Shown here piece after piece: positions 47,895 to 58,459 of a DNA stretch of 64,000 bases. Source of the stretch: Rhizopus sp. PT2906. Its lineage: Eukaryota; Mucoromycota; Mucoromycetes; Mucorales; Rhizopodaceae. The notes under the pieces were generated by a model that ran no database searches, had not been told where the DNA came from, and saw only the letters and a program-made list of their open reading frames with translations. Where the stretch lies: the NCBI GenBank assembly GCA_025529335.1, contig JAMYHX010000132.1, positions 24,645 through 88,644 on the forward strand, in the 5' to 3' direction. Made by a program: the position numbers and the translations under genes. Numbering within the stretch: position 1 is the stretch's first letter; each line of letters starts with the position of its first letter.

Positions 47895-48663
47895 TTAGTT
47901 CTTTGGAGTATATTCCTGAATCATTCTTTCCCATTTAACCTTCTCTTCAGCAAGAAGAGATGCACCTTCAGAGTCAGTATAAAACATGAAGTAAGCAGTA
48001 AAAGGCTTGTTGACGACTGCACCCTTGGTGGTGCACTGTTCGGCTGGTGGAGCAACGCCTTCGAGGGTATTGAGACGTACGATATACTTGGCATGGGACA
48101 AGTAACCGTCCAATGAATGTCGAGTAACACCCACGATATGATCATCCAGGTGCTTACCATCTCCTCTTTCATTGCGTCCCTTTTCCATAGAGGTTGTAAC
48201 AAGAGGTCTAGCAGTACCAGCCCATGATCCATCGGGATAATAGTAGATGACTGGAATAGTATCCAATGGGTTGGCCCTAGAGGTTTTATATTAGAACAAT
48301 AATAGGCAATGCCATCAAAAAACCTTACATTTGGTTGTTGGGGTCAAGAGGGGCGACACTCAGTTGACCAATTTCTTTGCCAGGAGTGTCAAATGGTTGT
48401 TGCAATCCCTTTGTGGGATAAAGAAAAGCGTGTGTTTGGACGGCATACCAGTGTTGAAAGCCCTTCTTTTCTGGGTTACATTGATATATTCTGTTTCCCT
48501 TTGCATACCAGACATCATAAAGAGTCGAACCCTCAGGTGGTAACAATTGTGCCTTAATATCAGCATGAGTAGGTGCAGCTGCACCAAGTTCAGGAATAAA
48601 GTCAGCCAAAGCAAGCTGGGAAGCAGCCAAAAGTAAAGTAGCAGCAGAAAGGAGTAATTTCAT
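47895..48663 (-). CDS. secreted DUF3455-like protein
   Basis: Exons 48663-48329 and 48276-47895 give 238 residues. A signal peptide (MKLLLSAATLLLAASQLALA) precedes LPPEGSTLYDVWYAKGNRIY with QC following. The later blocks IPVIYYYPDGSWAG, YIVRLNTLEGVAPPAEQC and PFTAYFMFYT match the DUF3455 pattern: a G-x-Q-Y-C start, a DGS middle, an R-L-N-T-x-G-G-x-A-P-x-x-C block and an aromatic tail. Members are extracellular and of unknown biochemistry. Two Cys in the mature protein could pair. The intron is 52 bp and phase 2. Confidence 0.75.
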
Positions 48664-49582
48664 AATTGTTGATAAAAGGAAAGGGAGAGAAAAGATTCTA
48701 GTTTATATATACGCACTTCCTTTCTACATTTTTCACTTTATTTATTTGCAGAGCATTTTTACGCATTCTTTTATAAAAATAAAGCTCATACCTTAATGCT
48801 TATAAACTTAATTTTTAGATTCATTCTATAATAGCCTCAAGTCTTTAATTACCTATGACTTGTGAAATGAATAATTTCAGATACGCGTATGGTTGAACTC
48901 AGCTAACCATTTGTATTGTGTTGCACACCATCAAAAATTAAATATAATCTAAAGTAAACAGCAAATCTTCTCAATGACTTGACCCAAACTATCTTCTTAG
49001 CAACTTAATGAACAGCTTCATTGTTCTATATAGACTGAATTAACTGTTTTTGGGGTCCCTAATCAAGCAAATGCAAAGAATGTCTTGATGATTATAAATT
49101 GCTCAAACCTATACAAGTGTCATTGGTTTATATGTGAATAAGAGACCTTTTATTATGCTTTGATACAATCTTACTTTACAAGGTCATTATTTTTCCATGG
49201 CTTTACTTTGCCTGTACATGCTATTGCATTATTTGTTCTAATTAAAAATTCTAAACTCTGCCTTTTGGCTATTGAACCTAAAATTAGAAAATTTCTATCG
49301 CCTATTCATTACTCAACATTGAGAGAAGGGAAATCAATGAAATAACCAAGAATAAATACAGCTAAAAACGGTGATATCTATTTAAGCTGTTCCTAGTCAA
49401 CGTAAGCCTGTATTAATGTATTGACCAAGTCAAATTACGATAGACTCGAAAGAAGTCAAGTAGACTGTTTTTATGTTATTACAAATCAGTCATCCATAAG
49501 GCGCTCTATTGAAAATGCCCGAGACGGCTTGGTTGATTGAACCACTCGGAATAAACGGAAGAATAAATGACCTTTCATAGAA
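48664..49582. other. intergenic, nothing recognised
   Basis: Promoter of the secreted-protein gene on the left, then AT-rich sequence up to the border of the inverted duplication. ORF 49160-49345 is unsupported. Confidence 0.55.
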
Positions 49583-49798
49583 GTGAACGGCTGCTTGAAC
49601 TGTAAGTGTATACTTAGATCAACCTTTTCTCAACCGAAGCTCACAGTTAGTTTCATAGGTGGGCTAAAAAGGGACAAAAGCGTCAAGGTTGGACAACTGT
49701 TGTGGAAAGATTAAAAAATGCAACTGTATGTAACACAAGTTGCTAGGAGACCAAGCAAAATAAAAACCCACCCGTAGATCTTTTTCTTTAGCTTCCTT
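49583..49798 (+). repeat. inverted duplicate of the MT-A70 gene 3' end
   Basis: Runs gtgaacggctgcttgaactg, the complete last intron, the last exon including its TAG, and 3' flank, matching 42505-42292 in reverse complement. Identity is almost complete to about 49768, then partial to about 49798. The copy ends about 10 bp before the FkbM gene's ATG, so it now supplies that gene's 5' flank. It encodes only a 3' fragment and is not itself a gene. Confidence 0.9.
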
Positions 49799-49808
49799 TT
49801 TCACTATA

Positions 49809-51674
49809 ATGCGATCTTGGAGAACTTGGAGTATTGTGTTGATTATTGTATTCCTTACTTTCAATGTAATATATTGGAGATCTTCTTACTTTAACAACTT
49901 TTCCTGCACAGATATGAACCAGTGCCAGGTAATGAGTCTATATTCTTTTTGTTTTTATCTTACGTTTGTTTATTCCGCAGGAACAAGACCTTCAAAAGCC
50001 AAGTCAAGAAAATAATGATTTCCACACTGTACCTCCACTTCCACCTCCACCTCCACCTCCACCACATCCTTATTTACCACATGTTGAACCTACCGTACCT
50101 GTTATTCCAGAAGCAAAGCTTGAGGAATACGTCTCCACTAATCCCCAACCACTCCATAAACCTGTAACACACTATCCAGGTATTTCTATAGAATCTATTT
50201 TTTTTAAAAATAGCAACAGAAATAACCTAAATTGAGCATAGACGCTCATGGAAGGTCTAGCCAGGACCTTGACACCATCGCACCTACTGCCGATAAAACA
50301 ACACTCCGTCTAACCCCAAATGGTTTAGCTTACGCCTCTCAGGATGAATTATGGCAATTTGGTGTCGTAAGTTTCATATTTTAGACTTATTGAGAGTGAT
50401 ATCATTTAACCTTATTATTTTTAAATAGCTTAATACAAAGCCAGACGTGCTTGTTGTATCAAATGGAAACTATGTTGATGTAAAAAATCATTACCATAGA
50501 GAACATCGAATTTATACTCTAATGAAATGGATATTGCGAGTGCATAGACGTGATCCTAATCGAAACGTTCCTCTCGTCATGGTTGACGCTGGCAAGTATT
50601 TACATCTTTGAGAATATAAACATAAACTAATTTTATAAAAGGTTCGAACCATGGACTATTCTCTCTTGTGGCTGGCTCAAGTGGTGCCCATGTCATTGCA
50701 TTTGAACCTCAAACGCACTTGCAAAGTAACAAAAAGAACGTGTAATCGACTTTACTATTAACATTGTTCTTATATTAGGCATTATCAGCATGGCCGGACG
50801 ACTCAACCAATTATCCCATAGGCTGCGTATTCTACCCTTTGCAGTTTTAGATCAATTTAAAAAGCTCGGAATGACCAAGTTTGAGATAAATGATGGAGGT
50901 ATCGGTTCCCTTGACTACAACTCTCCTAATGCGGCCATAGTCACTCACACGATTAGGTTGGACAGTCTACCGATGTATGACCGTCTATTTAGCAATGATC
51001 GCTCAGCAGATAAATCCTTGGTTGAGCTGGAAGAGTTGGGTAACGATTATGCCAATATGATCCAAACACGTTTGGATAAACAAGTACAGTCCATGAATGA
51101 AACCTTTTTGTTTCGTCAGCCTATTCATTTTCTCAAAATTGACGTCGAAGGATTTGAGATACCTGCTCTCAAATCAGCAGCCGGGTTATTCGAGCAAGGT
51201 TTAGTTGAAAATACTATATTAGAGTTTGGCCCACCTAGTCGCTGGGATGTCACAGTCGAAGGCTATCAAAGAATGGATCTTCAACAGGTGCGCGAGAGAA
51301 CAACCAGGGACGCAAAGGCGTTATTACACAAGGTTGTGACAGATTGGAAACTGGATATTCATCTATTACCTGCAGAAGGTTGGGAAAAGACAGTACGTTG
51401 GATGATTGACCATGGTGTTGATCTTAGTGATGGTGATCGAACCAAGAATAAGGTTGTACGTAAACTCATGGCTTGGGAATTTGATGACTTACCTAGAGAT
51501 GAAGATGAATTTGAGAAAGAGCTTGACGCAAAGAAGAACTTGGTAACAGAGTTTATTGATTTACCCAAGAACTTGATTGATGAGTATTTGGATGACTCAC
51601 AGTCAATTGGAGAAATGTATTTGTGGTTCACAAAGAGAGATAGTCAATCATCTGTTATGTCCAAGGTGTTGTAA
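49809..51674 (+). CDS. FkbM-family methyltransferase, type II membrane protein
   Basis: Six exons: 49809-49928, 49981-50179, 50242-50366, 50429-50591, 50642-50725 and 50779-51674, giving 528 residues. A signal anchor (WSIVLIIVFLTFNVIYW) places the enzyme domain in the Golgi/ER lumen. A proline-rich stalk (PPLPPPPPPPPHPYLP) follows. The methyltransferase domain has motif I VMVDAGSNHGLFSLVAG and VIAFEPQTHLQ, and HFLKIDVEGFEIPALKSAAG, which is the FkbM core. FkbM enzymes O-methylate sugars or small molecules, so a glycan substrate is plausible. The intron 50592-50641 starts with GC (gctg|gcaagt). Only that join restores the motif I reading. The 5' flank is the duplicated MT-A70 fragment. THI6 starts 70 bp after its stop. 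Confidence 0.87.
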
Positions 51675-51744
51675 CATCTTTTCTGGGCGATAAGAAAATA
51701 AAACTCAGTCATTTGAATGAACCCCTCTTTTCTTTCAAGTATCC

Positions 51745-53405
51745 ATGTCTATTAAAAAAATTGATTATTCTCTTTATCTTGTTACAGATCGCTCATTGGT
51801 CCCAGAAGGAAAGACCTTTCTTGGCCAAATAGAGCAAGCTCTTGAAGGAGGCACTACACTTGTTCAACTACGCGAGAAAGATACAGATACAGGACCATTT
51901 ATTGAATTCGCGCTTAAAGTCAAAGAGCTTACTCGCCGTTTCGGTGTACCTTTAATTATTAACGACCGTATTGATGTAGCATTAGCTGTTGATGCTGAAG
52001 GTGTACACATTGGACAAGATGACATGCCATTAGCACAAGCACGCGCCATTTTGGGACCTAAAAAGATTATTGGTGTTTCTTGTAACAACGAGAAAGAGGC
52101 AGAGGAAGCTATTCGAGGTGGAGCCGACTATCTTGGAATTGGCGCTGTCTGGTTCACATCGACAAAAAAGTTGGTCAAGCAGCCCTTAGGGATCGAAGGC
52201 GTGCAGAGTAAGCTCAAAGAGATACATAAGAACATTGCGACTTATCCAACACACAGGAATTCTTCGTTCTATTGAATCCAATCCAGTACCAACAGTGGCT
52301 ATAGGTGGTATCAACACAGATAATGCAGGAGAATTGATCAAAGGATCTCAAACGGGCTCCTTGTGCTTGGATGGTCTTGCTATTGTGTCTGCTATTATGG
52401 CAGCTGACAATCCTAAGGCTACATGTCAGCAATTTGCCGACATCATTCAGATATCTAAACAATCATCCGTCAACAAAGACGTGACAACGGAGGCAGTAAT
52501 TCAATATGCTATTCAAGCTATGAAGAATATCAAGTCTAAAGGACCTATGGTTCATCACATCACTAGTATGTGTGAGCTCTTGATGAAAACTTTCTGCTCA
52601 TATGTTTAATAGATTACGTTGTTATCAATGATAATGCCAATGCTACTCTGGCTGTGGGTGCTTCACCTATTATGTCAACCAACCGTTCTGAAGTGGAAGA
52701 TCTTGCTAAAGTAAATGGTGCCATGCTGCTGAATATGGGAACTTTGAATGATATTGACACGATGATTTTGGCAGCACAAGCCAATACACGACATGGTAAT
52801 CCAGTCGTGTTAGATCCTGTTGGCTGTGGAGCAACTAGTTTCAGAAAACAAACACTAGCGCGATTTTTAGATGAATGTAAGCTAACGGTAATTAAGGGAA
52901 ATGCAGGTGAAATACTTTCTATGGCGGGTGCTGGAGGTAAATCTAGAGGCGTGGACTCAGTTGGGACATACGATGAGCAAAGGATTATAGGTGCTGTCAA
53001 GTATCTCGCAAGGCAACACGGTACGAACAATCATAAACTGGGAGTGTTTAGAAATAACAGATTGAACTAGACTGCATCATTGGACTAACTGGACCAACGG
53101 ATTATGTATCTGATGGTGATCGAGTGATCGCGATTGATAATGGGCACCGTTATCTACCACTGATCACAGGTAGTGGATGTATGGTATCGTCTGTAGTAGC
53201 CTGTTTTGTAGCTGCAAACAGAGACGACTATCTCTTGGCTACTGTTGCAGGTATACTTACAGTGACCATTGCTTCAGAGATCGCTAGTGAGCGAGAGTAC
53301 GTGAATGGGCCGGGAACCTTCCGTGCGGCTTTGATCGATGAGCTCTTTAATCTTACAGATTCACCCGAGATTATCAGACAGTACGCTAAGATTAGAATTA
53401 TTTAA
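51745..53405 (+). CDS. THI6: THI6 fusion: thiamine-phosphate synthase plus hydroxyethylthiazole kinase
   Basis: Exons 51745-52207, 52257-52565, 52613-53020 and 53071-53405 give 504 residues. The N-terminal half is ThiE: YSLYLVTDRSLVP, TTLVQLREKDTDTGPF, LIINDRIDVALAVDAEGVHI, IGVSCNNEKEAEEA, GIGAVWFTSTKK and TVAIGGIN. The C-terminal half is ThiM: VVINDNANATLAVGASPIMS, LDPVGCGATSFR, VIKGNAGEILSMAG, and ITGSGCMVSSVVACF. Yeast Thi6 has the same fusion and makes thiamine phosphate from HMP-PP and HET-P. HMP-PP would come from the THI20-type enzyme at 37.7-39.5 kb. No riboswitch or special operator is evident upstream; the preceding gene ends 70 bp away. Confidence 0.95.
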
Positions 53406-53453
53406 GATCTTTTTTTTTTCTATTTTTATAAATAAAAAAGAGAGTTGAAACAA

Positions 53454-54454
53454 TTATAATTTTCCAAGTCGACTGGCACCGTCGATACGAATGACTTCAC
53501 CACTCAAGAATCCATTTTCGATAATATGACAAGCGAGCAAGGCAAACTCATGAGGACGACCCATACGTTCAGGGAAAATGGCGTCTCTGATAATCTTTGC
53601 TTTAGCAGCTTCATTCATCATGGCTGTCATGTTGGTTTCTATTGATACAGGTTAGTTTAGAGTAAATGTATTTAATTAAACATTACCAAAAATACCAGGA
53701 GCAATTGTCATGACGCGAATACCAGCAGGCGCCAAATCACGGCTCATGGGCAATGTCATGGAAGCGACACCTCCCTTGGATGCAGAATAAGCGACTTGTC
53801 CAGTTTGGCCATCTTGATAAGCTACAGAGGCTGTATTGATAATCACACCACGTTCACCATCGTCAGTATATGGATCTTGGTTAGCCATGACTTGAGCCAC
53901 TTGTTTACATACATTAAATGTGCCGATCAAATTGACGCGGACAGTAAATTCGAAAAGATCCAAAGTCATCGTATGAGATGATTTTCCTCGTCTAGCAGTT
54001 TTGGCAGCAGTAGCAACACCTCCACAGTTAATTACACCTGCAATACGACCAAATGTGTTGATTGTCTTTTCTATAGCATTATGAACAGCTTCTTCTGAAG
54101 TTACATCCACTTTTCCAGCAGCAAATGCAGTTGATCCTAATTCTTTAGCAAGCTCCTCACTATAAATGTATATATTTCTTAAAAAAGGAAATAATTAATA
54201 TAAACATATACGTACGCTCTTTCATCATTCAAGTCAAAAATCTAGAGGGTTTAAGTCTCCTTTTGTTGTTGTTGTTTTTTTTTTTTTTTTTTTTTGCTTC
54301 AACTTACAGCGACATTAGCTCCACGCTTAATCAACTCACGAACAGTTGCTTCACCAAGACCACTAGCACTAATATTTATTAAGTATAAGAGCCTTCTTCT
54401 TCTTTTTATTATTTACCCTCCAGTAACAATAAAAGTATTTTCTTTAATTTGCAT
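53454..54454 (-). CDS. short-chain dehydrogenase, 3-hydroxyacyl-CoA dehydrogenase type 2-like
   Basis: Five exons: 54454-54417, 54368-54308, 54241-54216, 54159-53687 and 53638-53454, giving 260 residues. The Rossmann start reads TFIVTGGASGLGEATVRELI (TGxxxGxG). NCGG and the catalytic set follow: IINTAS (Ser) and YSASKGGVASMTLPMSRDLA (Tyr-x3-Lys), with PAGIRVMTIAPGIFETNM. The VNLIGTFNVCKQVAQVM block and length match HSD17B10/HADH2-type enzymes of mitochondrial short-chain fatty acid and isoleucine oxidation. Localisation signals are not clear. It is divergent from the MFS gene, 267 bp between ATGs. One exon is 26 bp. Confidence 0.85.
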
Positions 54455-54721
54455 CTTTGAGATCAAGGAAGAGGGGAAAAGAAAGTGTAATGTGAAAATA
54501 ATTGATAAATGTCCAATTTATGCTGACAAAGAGTTACACAGGAACATTTGAATAAAATACATGGAAGATATACAATCAATAAGACCAAGATTGTGGTTCT
54601 ATCTACCGGTAAATTTTACTATTATACTTTTGTTTCTGTTCTCCCCCTTTTAGGATTTTTATCATTGATATAAAAACCACTATCAAATGTACTTTTATTC
54701 TTCTTCTTTTCGAAATCCTTC

Positions 54722-56774
54722 ATGGCAGCAAATTCTCCGTGTGAAAAGGAACTTGCGGCGGACAATTCTTTTTTGGTCATGGCACGTACTGTAGACCATA
54801 CTGACTCATCTGTAACACTACAGGAAACAAATCATAGCGATACGACAGCAACATATGAGCCAGTATACTCTGTGTTTACGAAAAATGCTAAAGTAGCCAT
54901 AACAGCTACTGTATCATTATCAGCATTTTTTTCTCCATTTTCTACCAACATTTATTTTCCTGCTTTGCATATCATACAGCGAGTAAGCAGTATTGTGTGT
55001 ATATATACTTATTTATTTATTTTTGAATCAAAAAGGATCTGCACACAACAGAACAGCTGATCAGTTTAACCGTGACGATGTACATGATACTCCAAGGCAT
55101 ATCTCCCTCCTTTTGGGGTGCCATGGCCGATACCTGGGGAAGACGACCAGTTTATATAGCAACTTTTCTAGTCTATTCCTTGGCATCCGCTGGTGCGGGT
55201 TGTGCCCAGAATTATCCAGGATTACTCATCATGCGCATGCTTCAAGCAGTAGGCTCCAGTTCGGCTATTGCAGTTGGAGCTGGTACGATTGGTAAGAAAC
55301 AGGGAGCCTCTTATTCTTTTTTATCATCCTAGTCTTTTTTTAATATTGATTTTAATTTGTTTAGGTGATATATCTACACCTGCAGAAAGAGGAGGGTACA
55401 TGGGTGTCTATTCTATGCTCACTCAGCTTGGACCATTGCTGGGTCCTTTCCTTGGTAAATATATAGGCTTGTCAATAGAGAGATGCTGACTATTGAATAT
55501 AGGTGGATTGATCAGTCAAACGTTAGGATGGAGGTAATTAGTGATAAATCAAGTCGAGATGAGAATTTGATAATAATAATAATAATAATAATTTTATTAA
55601 TTATAATAATATATACTATAGATGGATATTCTGGATCTTAGCTATCATGTCTATTCTCCTATGGATTGTCCTAGTTATCTTTCTACCCGAAACATTGAGA
55701 TCACTCGTCGGCGATGGTTCGGGATATGCAAATCCTACCCTTCTACAATACTGGAGAAGATCATTTAGAAAGCAAGAACATGACGGATTGAGTACAACTT
55801 CTCGATTTGATTCAGCTACAGTTGTCTGTAAAGATCATTCAGAGCTCAGCCTGTCATTACCAAGTGCTATCAATTGTATGCCTGTCAAGGATGACTTTAG
55901 AGTGGAACATACAGAGAATGCAAAAAAGAAAAATCGATTTCCTAATGTATTCCAGTCATTGACCTATCTGAAAGAAAAAGATATTGCCGTGTTACTCTTT
56001 TACAATGCATTGCAATATGGCGCAATCTACAGTATGCTCACGAGTTTAACCAAGCTCTTTACAGAAACATATCAATTAAATACACTTCAGATCGGCTTGT
56101 GTTATTTATCTAGTGGCTTTGGCTCATCTTTAGGTTCATTTAGTTCTGGAAGATTACTGAACTGGCAGTTTAGTAGATATTCCAGATCATACTTATCTAC
56201 CAAAGGTGAAGGATCGAGGTATGTTTTGATATATTGCAAAGACAGTTATCACTAATCTATTCTTAGATCTATCAATAGGAAAAACCTTGATCCTGAGTTT
56301 CCTATCGAAGCTACCCGCCTTAATCTAACCTGGATCTGGGGTATCGCCTTTAGTTTATTTACATCAGCCTATGGATGGTGCTTACAGCTCAAAGTGAATA
56401 TTGCAGTGCCACTTACCATGACTTTCTTTAGTAAGTCTTTTTTTTTTTCAAAATTTTTTACAACAGTCTAACGGTTTATATTAGTGGCATACACCTCGTC
56501 TTCTACATTTTGTGCTATCAATACACTTTTAGTGGACTTGTTTCCAAATAACTCAGCAGCGATTATAGCTTCAAATAACTTTACACGATGTATTCTAGGT
56601 GCCCTTGTAGTATTTTGCGTCAATCCAGGAGTTGAATTCATGGGTATAGGGTGGTTCTTCACTACTGTGTCCCTCATTGTATTTGTATCAAGAGCGATTC
56701 TTATTGTGGAACTAAAGTATGGTCCAAAATGGAGATTACAGCGAATCGAACGCAGTAAGGTCTCACTCTCCTAA
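54722..56774 (+). CDS. DHA1-family MFS drug:H+ antiporter-type transporter
   Basis: Seven exons: 54722-54982, 55036-55291, 55365-55454, 55503-55533, 55622-56218, 56267-56430 and 56485-56774, giving 562 residues. The first helix region STNIYFPALHIIQRDLHTTE and WGAMADTWGRRPVYIATFLV (motif A, D-x-x-GRRP) are DHA1 hallmarks, as are LIMRMLQAVGSSSAIAVGAG and motif C MGVYSMLTQLGPLLGPFLGG. The central cytoplasmic loop (about 230-320) is charged. The fungal Qdr/Aqr/Dtr subgroup exports drugs, polyamines or amino acids. Substrate cannot be predicted. The 31-bp exon 4 is short but phase-consistent. An (ATA)n microsatellite (55572-55594) lies in intron 4. Confidence 0.87.
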
Positions 56775-56906
56775 GTTTGTGTGTACTTTTCAATAAAACA
56801 AGATTTGACGCAGAATAATGTTATGTAAATATTTATATGTTGATACTTTCATTGGCCAGATAAATAAAAGCCTTTTACCAAAATCAACCCCTGAGATCAA
56901 GCTAAT

Positions 56907-56958
56907 CTAGTCTAGTCTAGTCTAGTAGTAATAGTAATAGTAGCAGTAGCAGTAGTAG
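56907..56958. repeat. microsatellite cluster
   Basis: Four tctag units are followed by tagtaa/tagcag trinucleotide runs, between the MFS gene and the O-methyltransferase gene. A hypervariable spacer is expected. Confidence 0.8.
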
Positions 56959-57185
56959 TTTGGATAGAAACTAGAATGGTAACATATTTTTCATAACCAG
57001 AATGGTGTAATTAGTCCAGGATTCTCATCATCTATCCTTGATCTAACCTTTGACATCTTTTGGAAAAAGAGGAAAGCGAGCAGGGGAAAGAAATTGATAT
57101 AAAAAAGGTGGTGCATGATTTAGACTTGTCTTTTCTTTTTATACGACTACGCTCTCGCATATTTGTTGTTATTTCAGCCAAATCA

Positions 57186-58145
57186 ATGAATAACTTAAAA
57201 TATCTAAGTAAAAGGTTCAGAATTGAATCCTATCCTTTGTCTACTTTAAAACGTTGGCATTCAACAGAGATGATGTTGAATACAGTTAGTGATCAAGATG
57301 GCCGATTGAGATTAGAAGAAGAGAACTACTCAACCAAAGTTAGTTCACCCATCGAGGAACCTTATGGAAGTGTATTAAAGTCGCTTGCTGAAAGAACAGC
57401 AAAGGAACTACCTAACGGACACATGATGGTGAGTGAACTTCAAGGCAGATTACTTCATCAGCTGGTAAAGTTACTTCGTCCAAGACACGTATTAGAAATA
57501 GGAGGCTTTACAGGATATTCAGCTATTGCCATGGGTTCAGGATTGGGACATGATGCCAAATTGTTGTCATTAGAGTTGGAGAATAAACATATAAAGATAG
57601 CACAAAAACATGTTGAAATGGCAAAGCTGCAAGATAAAATTCAATTTCGAGAAGGACCGGCAAGTGACAGGTAATAAGAGAACAAAGCACGTGTGTAGGA
57701 CTAACGATGGCGGTATAACTGCAGTGTTGTAGCACTTGTAAACCAGCTTCCCGGTTTGAAGTATGATTTTATATTCTTAGGTAAACTACATCCAGAAGAC
57801 GCACTATAATAAAAGCTAACTTAGCAATAGATGCTGATAAGGGAGGATACATTGACTACTATGAGCAAATATTGGAATATGATTTATTATCAACCCATGG
57901 CTTACTCTGTGTTGACAATGGTAAATGATGGGAAATAGCCGGGAAGGTCTGTTTTATGTTCTCACCGTTTTCGTATAGTTTTATTCTTTGGACAAGTACA
58001 CAAGACGAATAGTCAGGCATCAAATAATATTAAGAAAACAGCAGCCAAGATAAGAGCTTTTAATGAACACGTCATTAAAGACTCAAGAACAGAGGTAATC
58101 GTTTTACCATTGTTTGATGGTATCTCGTTTATTCGAAAGAAGTAA
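57186..58145 (+). CDS. class I O-methyltransferase (CCoAMT/COMT-like), probably mitochondrial
   Basis: Exons 57186-57670, 57725-57780, 57831-57920 and 57979-58145 give 265 residues. I start at 57186 because MNNLKYLSKRFRIESYPLST leads into LKRWHST, a basic leader lacking acidic residues early on, typical of mitochondrial import. The fold-3 methyltransferase core shows HMMVSELQGRLLHQLVKLLR, motif I RHVLEIGGFTGYSAIAMGSG, LLSLELENKHIKIAQKHV, DFIFLDADKGGYIDYYEQIL and LCVDNVLFFGQV. It ends with the conserved FDGISFIRKK. This is the methyltransf_3 family (caffeoyl-CoA and catechol O-methyltransferase type), which uses a divalent metal. The fungal substrate is unknown. The apparent donor at the last GAG-GTAATC is read through because the protein continues correctly. 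Confidence 0.87.
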
Positions 58146-58459
58146 AGCAAGACCGGTTTCACAATAAATAGCCTTTTTTGTCTAAACTTCCAATTTTTTA
58201 ACTGTTTATGGTTATTTTTAAAAAAAAGGGAAAATATTTTCCAAAGTCATTACTGTGTTTTACCCCGCATCGTTGTGATCTCGGACAATGAAACCCAATC
58301 TGACCTACTCTTGACTCATGCAGTACACTCTCTCTCTCACTCCATTTGTTTGTGCGCGTGTGCCAGTTCATTTGATTTTGATTATAAATATCTTTCTTTT
58401 TTTTTTTTTTTTCCTTCTTGTTTTTGTTCTTTTCATTATTTTCGTTTTCTTTACTCTCA

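Noticed and set aside
55572..55594. (ATA)n run as a structural element
   Set aside because: It is an intronic microsatellite inside the DHA1 transporter gene with no sign of function.
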